In this document: positions 31,432 to 40,570 of the stretch, one piece after another
How positions within the stretch are numbered: the stretch's first letter is position 1
Layout: every line of letters begins with the position of its first letter
Assembly (NCBI GenBank): GCA_017428285.1
Contig: JAFRRE010000075.1
Location: 1-57,115, forward strand
Length of the DNA: 57,115 nt
Reading direction: 5' to 3'
DNA from: Bacteroidales bacterium
GTDB taxonomy: Bacteria > Bacteroidota > Bacteroidia > Bacteroidales > F082
Translations under genes and position numbers: made by a program
The notes under the pieces: model-generated
Seen by the model: the letters and a program-made list of their open reading frames with translations, nothing else
What the model was told of the DNA's origin: nothing
Databases searched by the model: none

Positions 31432-33984
31432 ATGAAAACCACTATAACAACAAAAGAAAACAAAACTACAACGACCCTTCGACCCTTCGATTGGCCTCAG
31501 GGACCGCAGGCTCAGGGACCTAAATTTTGGTCCATTATTATAGCCATCGTTGCCTTCGCACTCATCTCATGGGTTTATTTCTACCCCGTGCTCCAAGGCA
31601 AGCGCGTCAAGCAACACGACATGGAGATGCACAAGGGCATGGCCCAGGAACTGACGCAATATCGCGAAACCACGGGAGAAACCGCGCTTTGGACCAATTC
31701 GGCTTTCAGCGGCATGCCCGCATGGAACATCACTGCGCCACAAAAGACCAACCTTTTCCAATATGTACACAAGGTACTTTCCATAGGGTTACCCAGTCCA
31801 TTGGGAAGCGTGTTTATCAGCATGTTAGGCTTCTTTATCCTCTTGCTGGTCTTGGATGTCGGCGTATGGGTGAGTGCCTTAGGAGCCATCGCATATGGGT
31901 TCACCTCCTACCTTTATATTATCATTGGAGCAGGCCATAATGCGAAAGCAGTCGCCATGGCCTATATGGCACCCGTCATTGCTGGCGTTTTGCTGACCTA
32001 TAAGGGAAAATACCTATGGGGATTGGTACTGACCGCCATAGCCGTTGCTTTGGAGCTGTATGCCAACCACTTGCAAATCACCTATTATCTTGTGTTGATT
32101 CTTGTCGTTATCGTTATTGCGGAGTTCATTTCCGACATCCGACAGAAGAAGCTAGTGCATTTCATCAAGGCGAGCCTGATGTTGTTGGTCGTTGCCGTCA
32201 TTGGCGTCCTCACCTTCTCCACCAAGCTATATGCCAACTATGAATTCGGCAAGGAAACCACCCGTGGCAAACCTGTGCTGACCAGCAACGAAGCAAATCA
32301 AACCCAAGGCCTTGACCGCGACTACATCACACAGTGGAGCTATGGCAAGGGCGAGACCTGGAGTCTTATGATTCCCAATGCCAAAGGCGGCGCTTCAGCC
32401 TACATTGGAAAGCAAAACCCCGTTTTGGAAAACGTCGATGGACGGTATAAAGAAGGCATCGCGCAAAGCAATGCCTATTGGGGCGACCAACCTGGCACGA
32501 GCGGCCCTGTCTACGTAGGCGCTATCGTGGTGTTCCTTTTCGTTTTAGGTGCCTTGACGGTAAAAGGCAAGCTGAAATGGGCGCTGCTCATTGCCACACT
32601 GCTCTCCATCCTACTCAGCTGGGGCAAAAACTTCATGGGCTTCACCAATTTCTTCTTGGACTACATCCCAGGTTATGACAAATTCAGAGCCGTTTCCATG
32701 ACCTTGGTCATCGCTGAAGTCACTATGCCTTTGCTAGGTTTCTTGGGCTTGGCCGAGATGGTCAAAAAGCCAGAGAACTTCAAACAAAACACGACCAAAT
32801 TCTTCATTGCTTTGGGCATTACGGCTGGATTCTGCTTGATCTTCTACCTCATGCCCAAGACTTTCTTTAATTTCCTCAGCCAAGAAGAAGCCAAGCAATT
32901 TGCAGCTATGAGTTCGGGCAAAGACGGTGCTGTCTATGCCCAGTTCGCCTCACAGCTTGAAAACGTCCGCGTGGCCATTTTCCGCAAGGACGCTTTGCGC
33001 AGCCTCGCTTTCATCATCTTGGCCGCTGTGCCGTTGTTCCTCTATGGCAAAGGTAAGCTGAAAGCTGTGCCTACATTCGCCATTTTGGCTGTACTCATCA
33101 TTATCGACATGTTCCCCATCGACAAACGTTACCTCAACGATAGCAACTTCATTGACAAGGCGAAATTCGACAAGCCCTTTGTAGCCTCCGCCGCCAACCA
33201 GTATATCTTGAACGACAACACCTTGAGCTTCAGGGTGGCCGACATCACCAAAGACATGTTCAACGATGCCAGCACTTGTTATTTCCACAAGTCGATTGGT
33301 GGCTATTCGGGTGCCAAACTCCGCCGTTATCAAGATATCATCAGCCAATATCTAGGCAAAGAGCTCAACCAACTTAGGACTGCAAAGACTGCACAAGACA
33401 TGATGCTGCTCTTGGAACAACAAGAGGTGCTTAACATGTTAAACACCAAGTACATCATATTCAATCCTCAGAGTCAGCCGTTTGAAAACCCGTTTGCTTA
33501 TGGTAACGCATGGATGGTGAACAACATCCAAATGGTCAATACGGCCAACGAGGAATTTGATGCTTTAGCCACTACCGATTTGCGTCACACTGCCATCATC
33601 AACAAAGAGTTTGAGCAACAGGTGGCAGGTTATAAACCCAATGCGGAAGAAGGCAGCATCACCTTGACCGACTACCGACCCAACCAGCTGATTTACTACT
33701 TCTCAGCAAACGAAAACAAGCTTGTGGTCTTCTCCGAGATCTGGACCAGCAAAGGTTGGACAATGCAGATTGATGGACAAGAGTGTCCGCTGCTACGCGC
33801 CAACTACCTACTGCGTGCCGCCATGGTTCCTGCTGGCCAGCATGAAATCGTGATGCGTTACGAACCGAAGGTTTGGAAAGTGGGGGGAATCGTTTCACTG
33901 GTGAGTTCGTTGGCCATTTTGCTTGCTGCAGTGGGTGCCCTCATCTACTCGTTGAAGAAGCAAAAAGCTACGACAAAAGAATGA
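31432..33984 (+). CDS. YfhO-family multi-pass membrane protein with repeat-derived N-terminus
   Basis: This 850-residue polytopic protein has about a dozen helices (for example FWSIIIAIVAFALISWVYFY, SMLGFFILLLVLDVGVWVS, SLAFIILAAVPLFLYG) and conserved loops such as MHKGMAQELTQYRETTGETA and WTNSAFSGMPAWNI. It has a C-terminal domain with DYRPNQLIYYFSANENKLVV and VFSEIWTSKGWTMQ. YfhO proteins are membrane glycosyltransferase-like (GT-C) enzymes. One Gram-positive member decorates teichoic acids, but the Bacteroidota role is unclear. Before the first helix, residues ~13-30 (TTLRPFDWPQGPQAQGPK) are encoded by copy B of the 49-bp repeat and are not part of the family. The start at 31432 is close behind DUF4834. 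Confidence 0.9.
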   Translation: MKTTITTKENKTTTTLRPFDWPQGPQAQGPKFWSIIIAIVAFALISWVYFYPVLQGKRVKQHDMEMHKGMAQELTQYRETTGETALWTNSAFSGMPAWNITAPQKTNLFQYVHKVLSIGLPSPLGSVFISMLGFFILLLVLDVGVWVSALGAIAYGFTSYLYIIIGAGHNAKAVAMAYMAPVIAGVLLTYKGKYLWGLVLTAIAVALELYANHLQITYYLVLILVVIVIAEFISDIRQKKLVHFIKASLMLLVVAVIGVLTFSTKLYANYEFGKETTRGKPVLTSNEANQTQGLDRDYITQWSYGKGETWSLMIPNAKGGASAYIGKQNPVLENVDGRYKEGIAQSNAYWGDQPGTSGPVYVGAIVVFLFVLGALTVKGKLKWALLIATLLSILLSWGKNFMGFTNFFLDYIPGYDKFRAVSMTLVIAEVTMPLLGFLGLAEMVKKPENFKQNTTKFFIALGITAGFCLIFYLMPKTFFNFLSQEEAKQFAAMSSGKDGAVYAQFASQLENVRVAIFRKDALRSLAFIILAAVPLFLYGKGKLKAVPTFAILAVLIIIDMFPIDKRYLNDSNFIDKAKFDKPFVASAANQYILNDNTLSFRVADITKDMFNDASTCYFHKSIGGYSGAKLRRYQDIISQYLGKELNQLRTAKTAQDMMLLLEQQEVLNMLNTKYIIFNPQSQPFENPFAYGNAWMVNNIQMVNTANEEFDALATTDLRHTAIINKEFEQQVAGYKPNAEEGSITLTDYRPNQLIYYFSANENKLVVFSEIWTSKGWTMQIDGQECPLLRANYLLRAAMVPAGQHEIVMRYEPKVWKVGGIVSLVSSLAILLAAVGALIYSLKKQKATTKE
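31472..31520 (+). repeat. 49-bp interspersed repeat, copy B, inside the yfhO-like gene
   Basis: CGACCCTTCGACCCTTCGAT followed by TGGCCTCAGGGACCGCAGG and CTCAGGGACC. It differs from copy A at few positions in the first 36 bases but is read in another frame (T-L-R-P-F-D-W-P-Q-G-P). Confidence 0.9.
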
Positions 33985-33987
33985 TTC

Positions 33988-34890
33988 ATGCTCTCCATCG
34001 TTGTCTGCACATATAATCGCGACAAGTATCTTTATGGTGCACTTAAATGCATCGCTGAAAACGGTTTCCCAGCAGATGCCTATGAAATCATCTTGGTCAA
34101 CAACATGTCGACCGACAACACCGAGGCCGAATGCCAAAGGTTTGGGCATGACTATCCCAATGTGGATTTCCGTTATTTTGTCGAGACCAACCAAGGACTT
34201 TCGTATGCACGAAATCGAGGCATCGAAGAAAGCCGGGGAGAGACTTTGCTCTTTTTGGATGACGACTCCTACATACAACAAGACTACCTGAAAAACCTAC
34301 AGCGACAACTAAACGATCATCCTGAAGCGGACGCTTTTGGAGGCAAGATCGATCCCATATTCGAGTCGGGGGAAGCGCCGAAATGGCTTTCCAAATGGAA
34401 CTATTCATGGGTGTCGGCCATCGACATGGGTGACAGGGTTTGCCAATTTGAGGGCAAAGCTTTCCCCATTGGCGCCAACATGGGCATCAGGAAAGCCATG
34501 CTGGAAAAAATTGGTGTTTTCAATACGCAATTGGGACGCAGCAAGAAGAACCTGATGGGCGGCGAAGAGAAAGACCTTTTTGAACGCATCCAGCAGCAAG
34601 GAGGATTGATTTACTATTTTCCCGACGTGATAGTCAACCATATGATTCCGCCAACACGAACCACCAAAGACTACGTGAAACGCTTGGGTGAAGGTGTTGG
34701 AAGAAGTGAGAGGATCAGAACATTAGGCATATCGAGATGGAAGTATTTGAAGAGGCTTTTTTCAGAGTTGGTCAAATGGGGAGGAACCGCTATCCTATGG
34801 CTCGGCTTTGCACTCAAGGGACAGATCGAAAAAGGCAACATCCTTTTCACTTTTAGGCGAAAAGTGACCTCAGGATTGCTTAAAAAATGA
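33988..34890 (+). CDS. GT2-family glycosyltransferase
   Basis: The 300-residue GT-A enzyme begins MLSIVVCTYNRDKYL. It contains VNNMSTDNTEAECQRF, SYARNRGIEESRGETLLFLD with the DDDS metal-binding motif, PIGANMGIRKAMLEKIGVFN and GGEEKDLFERI as acceptor and catalytic loops. A hydrophobic segment near the end (WGGTAILWLGFALKGQ) may tether it to the membrane. It follows the yfhO-like gene by 3 nt, so it shares its operon. Its 3' end overlaps the convergent TagF-like gene by 21 nt, with no terminator between them. Confidence 0.88.
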   Translation: MLSIVVCTYNRDKYLYGALKCIAENGFPADAYEIILVNNMSTDNTEAECQRFGHDYPNVDFRYFVETNQGLSYARNRGIEESRGETLLFLDDDSYIQQDYLKNLQRQLNDHPEADAFGGKIDPIFESGEAPKWLSKWNYSWVSAIDMGDRVCQFEGKAFPIGANMGIRKAMLEKIGVFNTQLGRSKKNLMGGEEKDLFERIQQQGGLIYYFPDVIVNHMIPPTRTTKDYVKRLGEGVGRSERIRTLGISRWKYLKRLFSELVKWGGTAILWLGFALKGQIEKGNILFTFRRKVTSGLLKK

Positions 34891-36057
34891 ACTTATCCGT
34901 TCGCAGGTATCCAAACTATTCTCGCCCCAGCATTTTTTGACCAACACTGCCTTTTCAGCCTCATCTGGACAGAGTCCTGCATTTCCAACCAACTCCAAAA
35001 GCGTTTCAAAGCTGCATGCCCGATGTCCGTAGGTCATATCTTCAAATGACCAAATAAAAGGTCTTTCATTCACGTATTCCTCTTTATCAAAAAGATAAAG
35101 GATCACGTCCTTCTTTTCCATCAAGATGTAGTCATACATGACAGATGAATAATCGGTGATGAGCACATCCGTATAAGGCAGGACAGGATAAATGTCCAAT
35201 GTGGAAGGCAGCAATTTGATATGTGCCAAGCCGTTTAATATAACAGGATCGATGAAGGTATTGGCATGAGGCTTGATAAGAAGCAAGGCATTGTTTTCCG
35301 ACAGGACCTCCTCCATTGATTTGAAATCGAAGCCGGCGGTTACAAAGTCGTTTTGGGAATCGCGCCAAGTAGGCATATAGACAAACACCCTGTCAAAGTT
35401 TCCCATTTGACCTATCAAATCCAATGTTTCAGTAGGCTCGTAGCGGTCGATAAACGTTCTTCTTTTCTCTTCGGGCCATGTCAGAATCTCGTTTCGGGCC
35501 AAACCCATGTTGAGGCATCGTTCAAGAGGAATACGAAAACTACGGGCAAACACCTCGGAAAACAATTCAGTGGATGAGACAACATAATCGGGACGTTTGA
35601 AGACCTCTGGATGAAAATATCGCTCTTTCAAGGTTTTTTTCACGAAACGATCTGCCAAAATCCCTGATTCGATGTCAAACTCGATACGTTTCAAAGGCAA
35701 TCCGTGCCACAAGTTGACCAACTTGGCGCCACCAGAGAGGCAGAACATGATATCGGACGAATAGGCGTTGAAAAACCAACACTTCGCCCTCAGTGCGAAC
35801 CATATTCCAGCAGGGCTGAGAACATGATAGGCTTTCAATCCCTTTTCCTTGATAGTACGAACCGTAGTCCTATTGACACTCAACCAAGCGCAGTCAATAT
35901 CGGGCATCTGCTCCGTGACGTGAATAAACAGGTACTTAGCGTTGTCGTTGAATGCGCCACGGAAACTGCCAAAAGCCCATTTCTTCTTACTTCGCGGAAC
36001 AAGGAAGGAAAACGGGTAGATGCAATAGCAAATCAGATAGGCAAGGAATTTCATCAT
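34870..36057 (-). CDS. CDP-glycerol glycerophosphotransferase-family protein (TagB/TagF-like)
   Basis: The 395-residue protein contains the Glyphos_transf fold: KKWAFGSFRGAFNDNAKYLF, LVNLWHGLPLKRIEFD with the HG catalytic-type motif, VFVYMPTWRDSQ, LLIKPHANTF and VLITDYSSVMYDYILMEKKD. An N-terminal helix (YLICYCIYPFSFLV) may bind the membrane. These enzymes transfer polyol phosphate from a CDP-polyol onto a lipid-linked glycan or growing chain. It is the last gene of an operon with LicD, SDR and a cytidylyltransferase fusion (overlapping LicD by 4 nt). That supplies the expected donor pathway. The polyol identity is not readable. Confidence 0.88.
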   Translation of the reverse strand: MMKFLAYLICYCIYPFSFLVPRSKKKWAFGSFRGAFNDNAKYLFIHVTEQMPDIDCAWLSVNRTTVRTIKEKGLKAYHVLSPAGIWFALRAKCWFFNAYSSDIMFCLSGGAKLVNLWHGLPLKRIEFDIESGILADRFVKKTLKERYFHPEVFKRPDYVVSSTELFSEVFARSFRIPLERCLNMGLARNEILTWPEEKRRTFIDRYEPTETLDLIGQMGNFDRVFVYMPTWRDSQNDFVTAGFDFKSMEEVLSENNALLLIKPHANTFIDPVILNGLAHIKLLPSTLDIYPVLPYTDVLITDYSSVMYDYILMEKKDVILYLFDKEEYVNERPFIWSFEDMTYGHRACSFETLLELVGNAGLCPDEAEKAVLVKKCWGENSLDTCERISSFFKQS

Positions 36058-36863
36058 TTTGGGGCAACAAGTTCTTGGTTATGAATGGTTTTTGCTATCT
36101 CTTCTTCAGAAGGCAGTTGTCTCCAATTCCCATAGATATGCGTCAAGTAGGCATCGGCATCGTGAGGGATGGGCAGCATATGCGATTCAAACTCTATCAA
36201 AGCCAATGGGAAAAGCTCGTGTTCCCAAAAGTAGTGTCGTGAATAACCTTGACCTAACTCGTAATGCATCTCCCCTTTCTTACGAAAAACGTTAAGTGGC
36301 CATGTCAGGGGAACGAGACATTGATAGACAAACCATTGAATTGTCGTGACCAGTTTCCTCAATCCCTCGTTCTTGATTTTATACAAATAATGCAGAAGGG
36401 CCACACGAAGCTTGGCACACACGAATGCACGAGCAAAACTATTCTTCGACACACAGAAAATATCCACTCCTACTCCCTTGTATTTGTAAAGTTTCCCTCG
36501 AGAAGGAAACGAACCCAGAAGCGTGCCTTCCTTGGTTCTAAACTTGGGGAAGCCATTGATGTAATTGAAATCGGAATGGCGATCGTGAAGCACATATTCA
36601 TCAGATTCAAGTCGACACAGAATGGAGAGCAGCTTATGATAGTCCTTCTCGGGCAATGCGATGTCAAGATCATCATCCCATGGAATGAAGCCATGATGAC
36701 GCACCGCTCCCAATGCCGTACCACTACTCAAATAATAGGTAAGGCCATTCTCCTTGCAAATCCTATCAAGAAACAGGACCTCCTCCAACATTTTTAGCTG
36801 GAGCTCACGCAAAGGAGAGCCGTCGGGAGCGTACTTTTGCCTCAATGCTGCTGTGTCAACCAT
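36054..36863 (-). CDS. LicD-family phosphotransferase
   Basis: The 269-residue protein has the LicD core: LQLKMLEEVLFLDRICKENG, YYLSSGTALGAVRHHGFIPW and DDDLDIALPEKDYHKLL with the nucleotidyltransferase-like G-S/T and DDD-D residues. LicD enzymes move phosphocholine or other phosphorylated groups from a CDP-linked donor onto surface glycans. The downstream TagF-like gene overlaps by 4 nt and the SDR gene ends 7 nt upstream. Together with the cytidylyltransferase this argues for transfer of a CDP-activated polyol phosphate rather than choline. No choline uptake or kinase gene is nearby. Confidence 0.88.
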   Translation of the reverse strand: MVDTAALRQKYAPDGSPLRELQLKMLEEVLFLDRICKENGLTYYLSSGTALGAVRHHGFIPWDDDLDIALPEKDYHKLLSILCRLESDEYVLHDRHSDFNYINGFPKFRTKEGTLLGSFPSRGKLYKYKGVGVDIFCVSKNSFARAFVCAKLRVALLHYLYKIKNEGLRKLVTTIQWFVYQCLVPLTWPLNVFRKKGEMHYELGQGYSRHYFWEHELFPLALIEFESHMLPIPHDADAYLTHIYGNWRQLPSEEEIAKTIHNQELVAPK

Positions 36864-36870
36864 AAGAGCC

Positions 36871-37590
36871 TCATTTGAAACAATAGCCCCCGCTCACTTC
36901 TATGATGCTACCGTTCACGAAGGCGTTGTTGACGCAAAAGCGGACTGCATCGGCAATCTCTTCGGGTGCCGCAAACCGCTTGATGGCGGTCTTGTTGTAT
37001 ATGTTATTCCTGATCTCCTCGGGTTTGTTTTTTTGCCATTCCGTTTCCACAAAGCCAGGGGCAATGGCATTCACAGTAGTGCCCGTGCCTTCAAAACATT
37101 TCACCAGGTTTTTCGCCAAAGCCATCACAGCGGCTTTGGTCACGCCATAGGACAATGAGACGCTATGGGGCAAAATGCCCATCAGTGAGCCCGTAAACAC
37201 AATCCTTGAGCCGTTGGGAATGACATCAAACAAATCCCTAATGAGGTAGACATTGCTGTTCACGTTCATTTGCATCACCCTTTCCCAATCCTCTTCTTGA
37301 ATCTCCTGCAAGCCCTTCCTCAACGTCATACCCGCGTTGCATACGATGCAATCAATATGGCCTTTCTCTTTCATTTTCAGGGCAAAGTCGCGCATCTCCT
37401 GTTTGTTGGTCTGATCGGCCCAAAGAATCTCGAACGAATCGCTCACTGCCGAAAGCCTTGCCTTGCAGGGCTCAACCGAAGGTTCATCATAAGCATAGGT
37501 CACCGTCACAAAATAGCCTTCTTTCAATAGCATTTCCGCTGTAGCCAATCCGATGCCACGCGTTGCACCCGTCACAATTGCATTTTTCAT
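36871..37590 (-). CDS. FabG-like short-chain dehydrogenase in the polyol-phosphate operon
   Basis: This 239-residue classical SDR has TGATRGIG (residues ~7-14), CNAGMTLRKG, the catalytic Ser in VFTGSLMGI, the active-site YGVTKAA and a PGFVET motif after it. It is close to FabG in sequence style. However, its position, with a 4-nt overlap to the cytidylyltransferase-reductase fusion and 7 nt to licD, suggests a sugar- or polyol-phosphate reductase step rather than fatty-acid synthesis. No acyl carrier protein or fab genes are near. Confidence 0.87.
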   Translation of the reverse strand: MKNAIVTGATRGIGLATAEMLLKEGYFVTVTYAYDEPSVEPCKARLSAVSDSFEILWADQTNKQEMRDFALKMKEKGHIDCIVCNAGMTLRKGLQEIQEEDWERVMQMNVNSNVYLIRDLFDVIPNGSRIVFTGSLMGILPHSVSLSYGVTKAAVMALAKNLVKCFEGTGTTVNAIAPGFVETEWQKNKPEEIRNNIYNKTAIKRFAAPEEIADAVRFCVNNAFVNGSIIEVSGGYCFK

Positions 37591-38936
37591 ATCTCATACA
37601 AATTTTGTCTTTCCGTAAAACGTTGCATTATCTCGGCCATACAAATGCTCTCGCGTCGGCGAAGACGTGCCGTTGAGAAACGATGGCCAATAACACAACG
37701 GATGAATTCCTGTATTTCATAGCGAAGTCCGTCACCATCCCACTGATAGAAAAACTTTTTGTTCTCGTTCTGGTTTTCATAACGCAGCTCGAAATAATCG
37801 GTCTTCCACCACGGTGCAGGGACGTAAGCATAGCCTTTCGTACCACTGATAACAAGGTTACCCTCCGTCTTCACACCCAGTCCCACTTGGAATGAACATA
37901 CCGCCGAGGGATAACGAACCAACCCTTTCGTGTACATGTCAACGCCACCTTTCATCCGGCTGAAAAGGATGAGGTCATCATAATGGACGCCCATCAGCTT
38001 GATAATAGGTAACAATGGATAGCTTCCCAGTTCATACAATGAGCCGCCAGCCTGTTCAGGATTAAACTCACGGAGCGTCAAGTCATCATCCCAAAGTTTT
38101 GACAACGAAGCATTTATATCAACTACCTGACCTATCACACCAGATTTGACCATCACCATCAGATGGTTAAAGGCTGGGCAATGGGCTGTTTTGTTAGCCT
38201 CCATCAATACCACGTTTCTGTTCTCGGCGAGTTCAAACAACTCTTTCGCACGCTCGCCACGTAGCACCATAGGAGTCTCGCACAGCACATGCTTTCCTGC
38301 TAGCAGGCTCTGCTTGATGTAATCATAGTGCGACAGATGAGGCGTTGCCACATACACGGCATCCACTTCCTTCAGTAAAGCGTCGAACGATAAACAAGGT
38401 TTTATGTCCTTTTTTGTAACGACATAGTTCTTCAATGCATCTGCATCAGTATCAAAAGCCGCCACCACCTTGACGCCACTCACAAAAGAAGACTCTGGGA
38501 TGAACCTGCGGGCAACACGGCCGCAACCCACCACACCAAACTTCACCTCATCTTGAGTCTCTTCCCTGAGCATGGTGGATGAAATGCCTTCTGTCCTGGG
38601 CAAATAAACCACTTCACAATATTCCCTCAGATAGTCGAAAAGGCCTTCCCAATCGGAACCGATGGCGAAGATGTCAACATCGTATTTTTGGATGTCATCA
38701 ATTTTTTGGCCCACATAGTCCTCGATGATGACTTCATCGACAAAACCCGTCGACTTCACCGCCTCTACCCTTTCGAGCACATTGTTGCGCACATTCAACT
38801 TGCCACGGTTTTTGTCAAAGCTGTCGCTCGTGACTCCTACAATGAGATAATCACCCAAAGCCTTGGCGCGCCTCAACAGATTGATATGACCTTGATGCAA
38901 TAAGTCAAACGTGCCATAGGTAATGACTTTTTTCAT
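37587..38936 (-). CDS. Fusion: TagD-like cytidylyltransferase + Gfo/Idh/MocA oxidoreductase
   Basis: The 449-residue protein is a two-domain fusion. Residues ~1-130 form a nucleotidyltransferase: YGTFDLLHQGHINLLRRAK with the HxGH motif and the EGISSTMLRE motif, as in glycerol-3-phosphate cytidylyltransferase (TagD). Residues ~135-449 form an NAD(P)-dependent Gfo/Idh/MocA oxidoreductase: FGVVGCGRVARRF, VYVATPHLSHYDYI, GKHVLCETPMVL, and EANKTAHCPAFNHLM. One polypeptide would thus make a polyol phosphate and its CDP derivative, or two linked steps. It heads the operon with SDR, LicD and TagF-like genes. The first gene of a possible CDP-polyol pathway; the sugar is unknown. Confidence 0.9.
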   Translation of the reverse strand: MKKVITYGTFDLLHQGHINLLRRAKALGDYLIVGVTSDSFDKNRGKLNVRNNVLERVEAVKSTGFVDEVIIEDYVGQKIDDIQKYDVDIFAIGSDWEGLFDYLREYCEVVYLPRTEGISSTMLREETQDEVKFGVVGCGRVARRFIPESSFVSGVKVVAAFDTDADALKNYVVTKKDIKPCLSFDALLKEVDAVYVATPHLSHYDYIKQSLLAGKHVLCETPMVLRGERAKELFELAENRNVVLMEANKTAHCPAFNHLMVMVKSGVIGQVVDINASLSKLWDDDLTLREFNPEQAGGSLYELGSYPLLPIIKLMGVHYDDLILFSRMKGGVDMYTKGLVRYPSAVCSFQVGLGVKTEGNLVISGTKGYAYVPAPWWKTDYFELRYENQNENKKFFYQWDGDGLRYEIQEFIRCVIGHRFSTARLRRRESICMAEIMQRFTERQNLYEI

Positions 38937-39031
38937 TTCCAGTAAATTTAGATTTGCAAAAATAAGGAATTTTCAAGAAGGAGAGGTATAAAGAAAGAAA
39001 AACCGTTACTTTTTGCGCTAAAACCCAAAGC

Positions 39032-40561
39032 TCATCGCTTCAACTTCACTGCTTCCAACCCCTTATCAATCAATCTATTGACAGAATCCGATATCTTCAA
39101 CTTATAGACGGAATACAACCCTATTACCAAGAACACTATGGATTTCAGCAAAGAATCAATGACCAAACCAATCACTGGCTTGCTGAACAGTCCGACAAAC
39201 CATGGCGTCAGTGACTTCGACCACAGCCAGTCAAGCCCAAACATAACGCCCACAACCAAAATAACCAACAGTTGCTTTGAGGACAAGGGCAAGGTGCCGA
39301 TTTTCCAGCGAATCAGAGCCAAGAGAAGCGTATAGTGTACCATATAAGCCACCAAAGTTGCCATGGCTGCACCATTCACGCCCCAATCACCTACCCAACG
39401 CGCGTTGAGCCACCAGGCCAAAACGGTAAGCAAGATGGTGAAAAACAGCGAGTAGTAGTAGATTTTGGAATAGCTCAGCACCGTGGTTCCGACATTCAAC
39501 GTAGAGTTGACCAAACGACTAAGGCCCAAGATGAGCACAGCCCATTTGCCTGCCGCGAACACTTCGCCGTTGGGCAACAGGGCAAAAACCGTGTCGATAT
39601 TGATCCAGATAAAGAAAAACACCAACGAGCCAACAAGGAACTGGTGCAGGGAAACGCTCTTGCAGATTCGGTCGGCCTCCTTCACGTTGCCATCGGCCAT
39701 GGCCTGCGAAATCTGTGGCTTGCTGATGGTTCCCAAAGAGCGGTAAGGCATTTCTACCAACGAAGCGATATAGATGGCGATAGTCAAGATGCCACCCACG
39801 GCAAGACCTTGCTTGCCCGCAACAAAATAGCGGTTGAGCAAGGGTGTAATGTTACCTGCCAAAGCTGAAGTGATGAGGAAGACCGTATAAACCAAAAAGT
39901 CGCGTTTCAGTTTGGGAGTAATATATTTTTTTTCGATGCGGAACGACACTCGATGCAAAGTCAGCAAATATACGATGTTAACTACTGTGGCTAAGCCATA
40001 TGACACGCAAAACGCTATGACCATGCCCGTGAGGGAGAGCACATGGAAGCCATAAAGCAGGTAGATGACCAGCGTCATCACCCGCAACCCCACCTCGCGG
40101 ATGAAACGGGGCACCACGATGCGCATCAACAGGTTGGAATTGGTCTCGAACACCGAGATGTAGAGCATGAAGAAAGCCAGCGGAATTACATAATAGATGT
40201 AATCGATGAACAAGGCCGACTTCTCGGAGAAAAACGAAGCGATGGGACTTCGCAACGCAAAGAAGCAACCCAAGAAAATGGCAAAACCTATTAAGGGCAC
40301 GATGAGCGTCCAGCCGAAGAAGCCGTGGTCGCGATTATCTTCATCCTTGAAATAGGGATAATAACGCATCGCTGAGGTGTTGGTACCCAACTGTGCCAAA
40401 CCCGAAAACAGCAAGGCTGATTGAAGCAATACATCGACAAGGCCGATTTCCTCCGTGGTCAGGTATTTGGTCTGCACGAAGAAAGTCGTGATGATGCCCA
40501 CTGCCACTCCAATATAGGTGGCAATGGTGCCCTTGATGCTCTGTCGTGCTACGATACCCAT
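39032..40561 (-). CDS. Polysaccharide flippase (Wzx/MATE-like)
   Basis: This 509-residue protein has 12-14 predicted helices and the RfbX/Wzx-like N-terminus MGIVARQSIKGTIATYIGVA, then VLLQSALLFSGLAQLGTNTS. Further family-like stretches are AGNITPLLNRYFVAGKQGLA and SLGTISKPQISQAMADGN, which resembles the middle of polysaccharide-export flippases. It probably moves a lipid-linked glycan across the inner membrane, serving the surface-glycan genes around it. It follows the YihY gene by 9 nt on the same strand and ends before the CDP-polyol operon. Confidence 0.85.
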   Translation of the reverse strand: MGIVARQSIKGTIATYIGVAVGIITTFFVQTKYLTTEEIGLVDVLLQSALLFSGLAQLGTNTSAMRYYPYFKDEDNRDHGFFGWTLIVPLIGFAIFLGCFFALRSPIASFFSEKSALFIDYIYYVIPLAFFMLYISVFETNSNLLMRIVVPRFIREVGLRVMTLVIYLLYGFHVLSLTGMVIAFCVSYGLATVVNIVYLLTLHRVSFRIEKKYITPKLKRDFLVYTVFLITSALAGNITPLLNRYFVAGKQGLAVGGILTIAIYIASLVEMPYRSLGTISKPQISQAMADGNVKEADRICKSVSLHQFLVGSLVFFFIWINIDTVFALLPNGEVFAAGKWAVLILGLSRLVNSTLNVGTTVLSYSKIYYYSLFFTILLTVLAWWLNARWVGDWGVNGAAMATLVAYMVHYTLLLALIRWKIGTLPLSSKQLLVILVVGVMFGLDWLWSKSLTPWFVGLFSKPVIGLVIDSLLKSIVFLVIGLYSVYKLKISDSVNRLIDKGLEAVKLKR

Positions 40562-40570
40562 AACAATGGA

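Noticed and set aside
34870..36057. True wall teichoic acid synthesis
   Set aside because: The other signs place the organism in the Gram-negative Bacteroidota and no TagO/TagA set is in the window. A teichoic-like glycan modification is the more careful reading.
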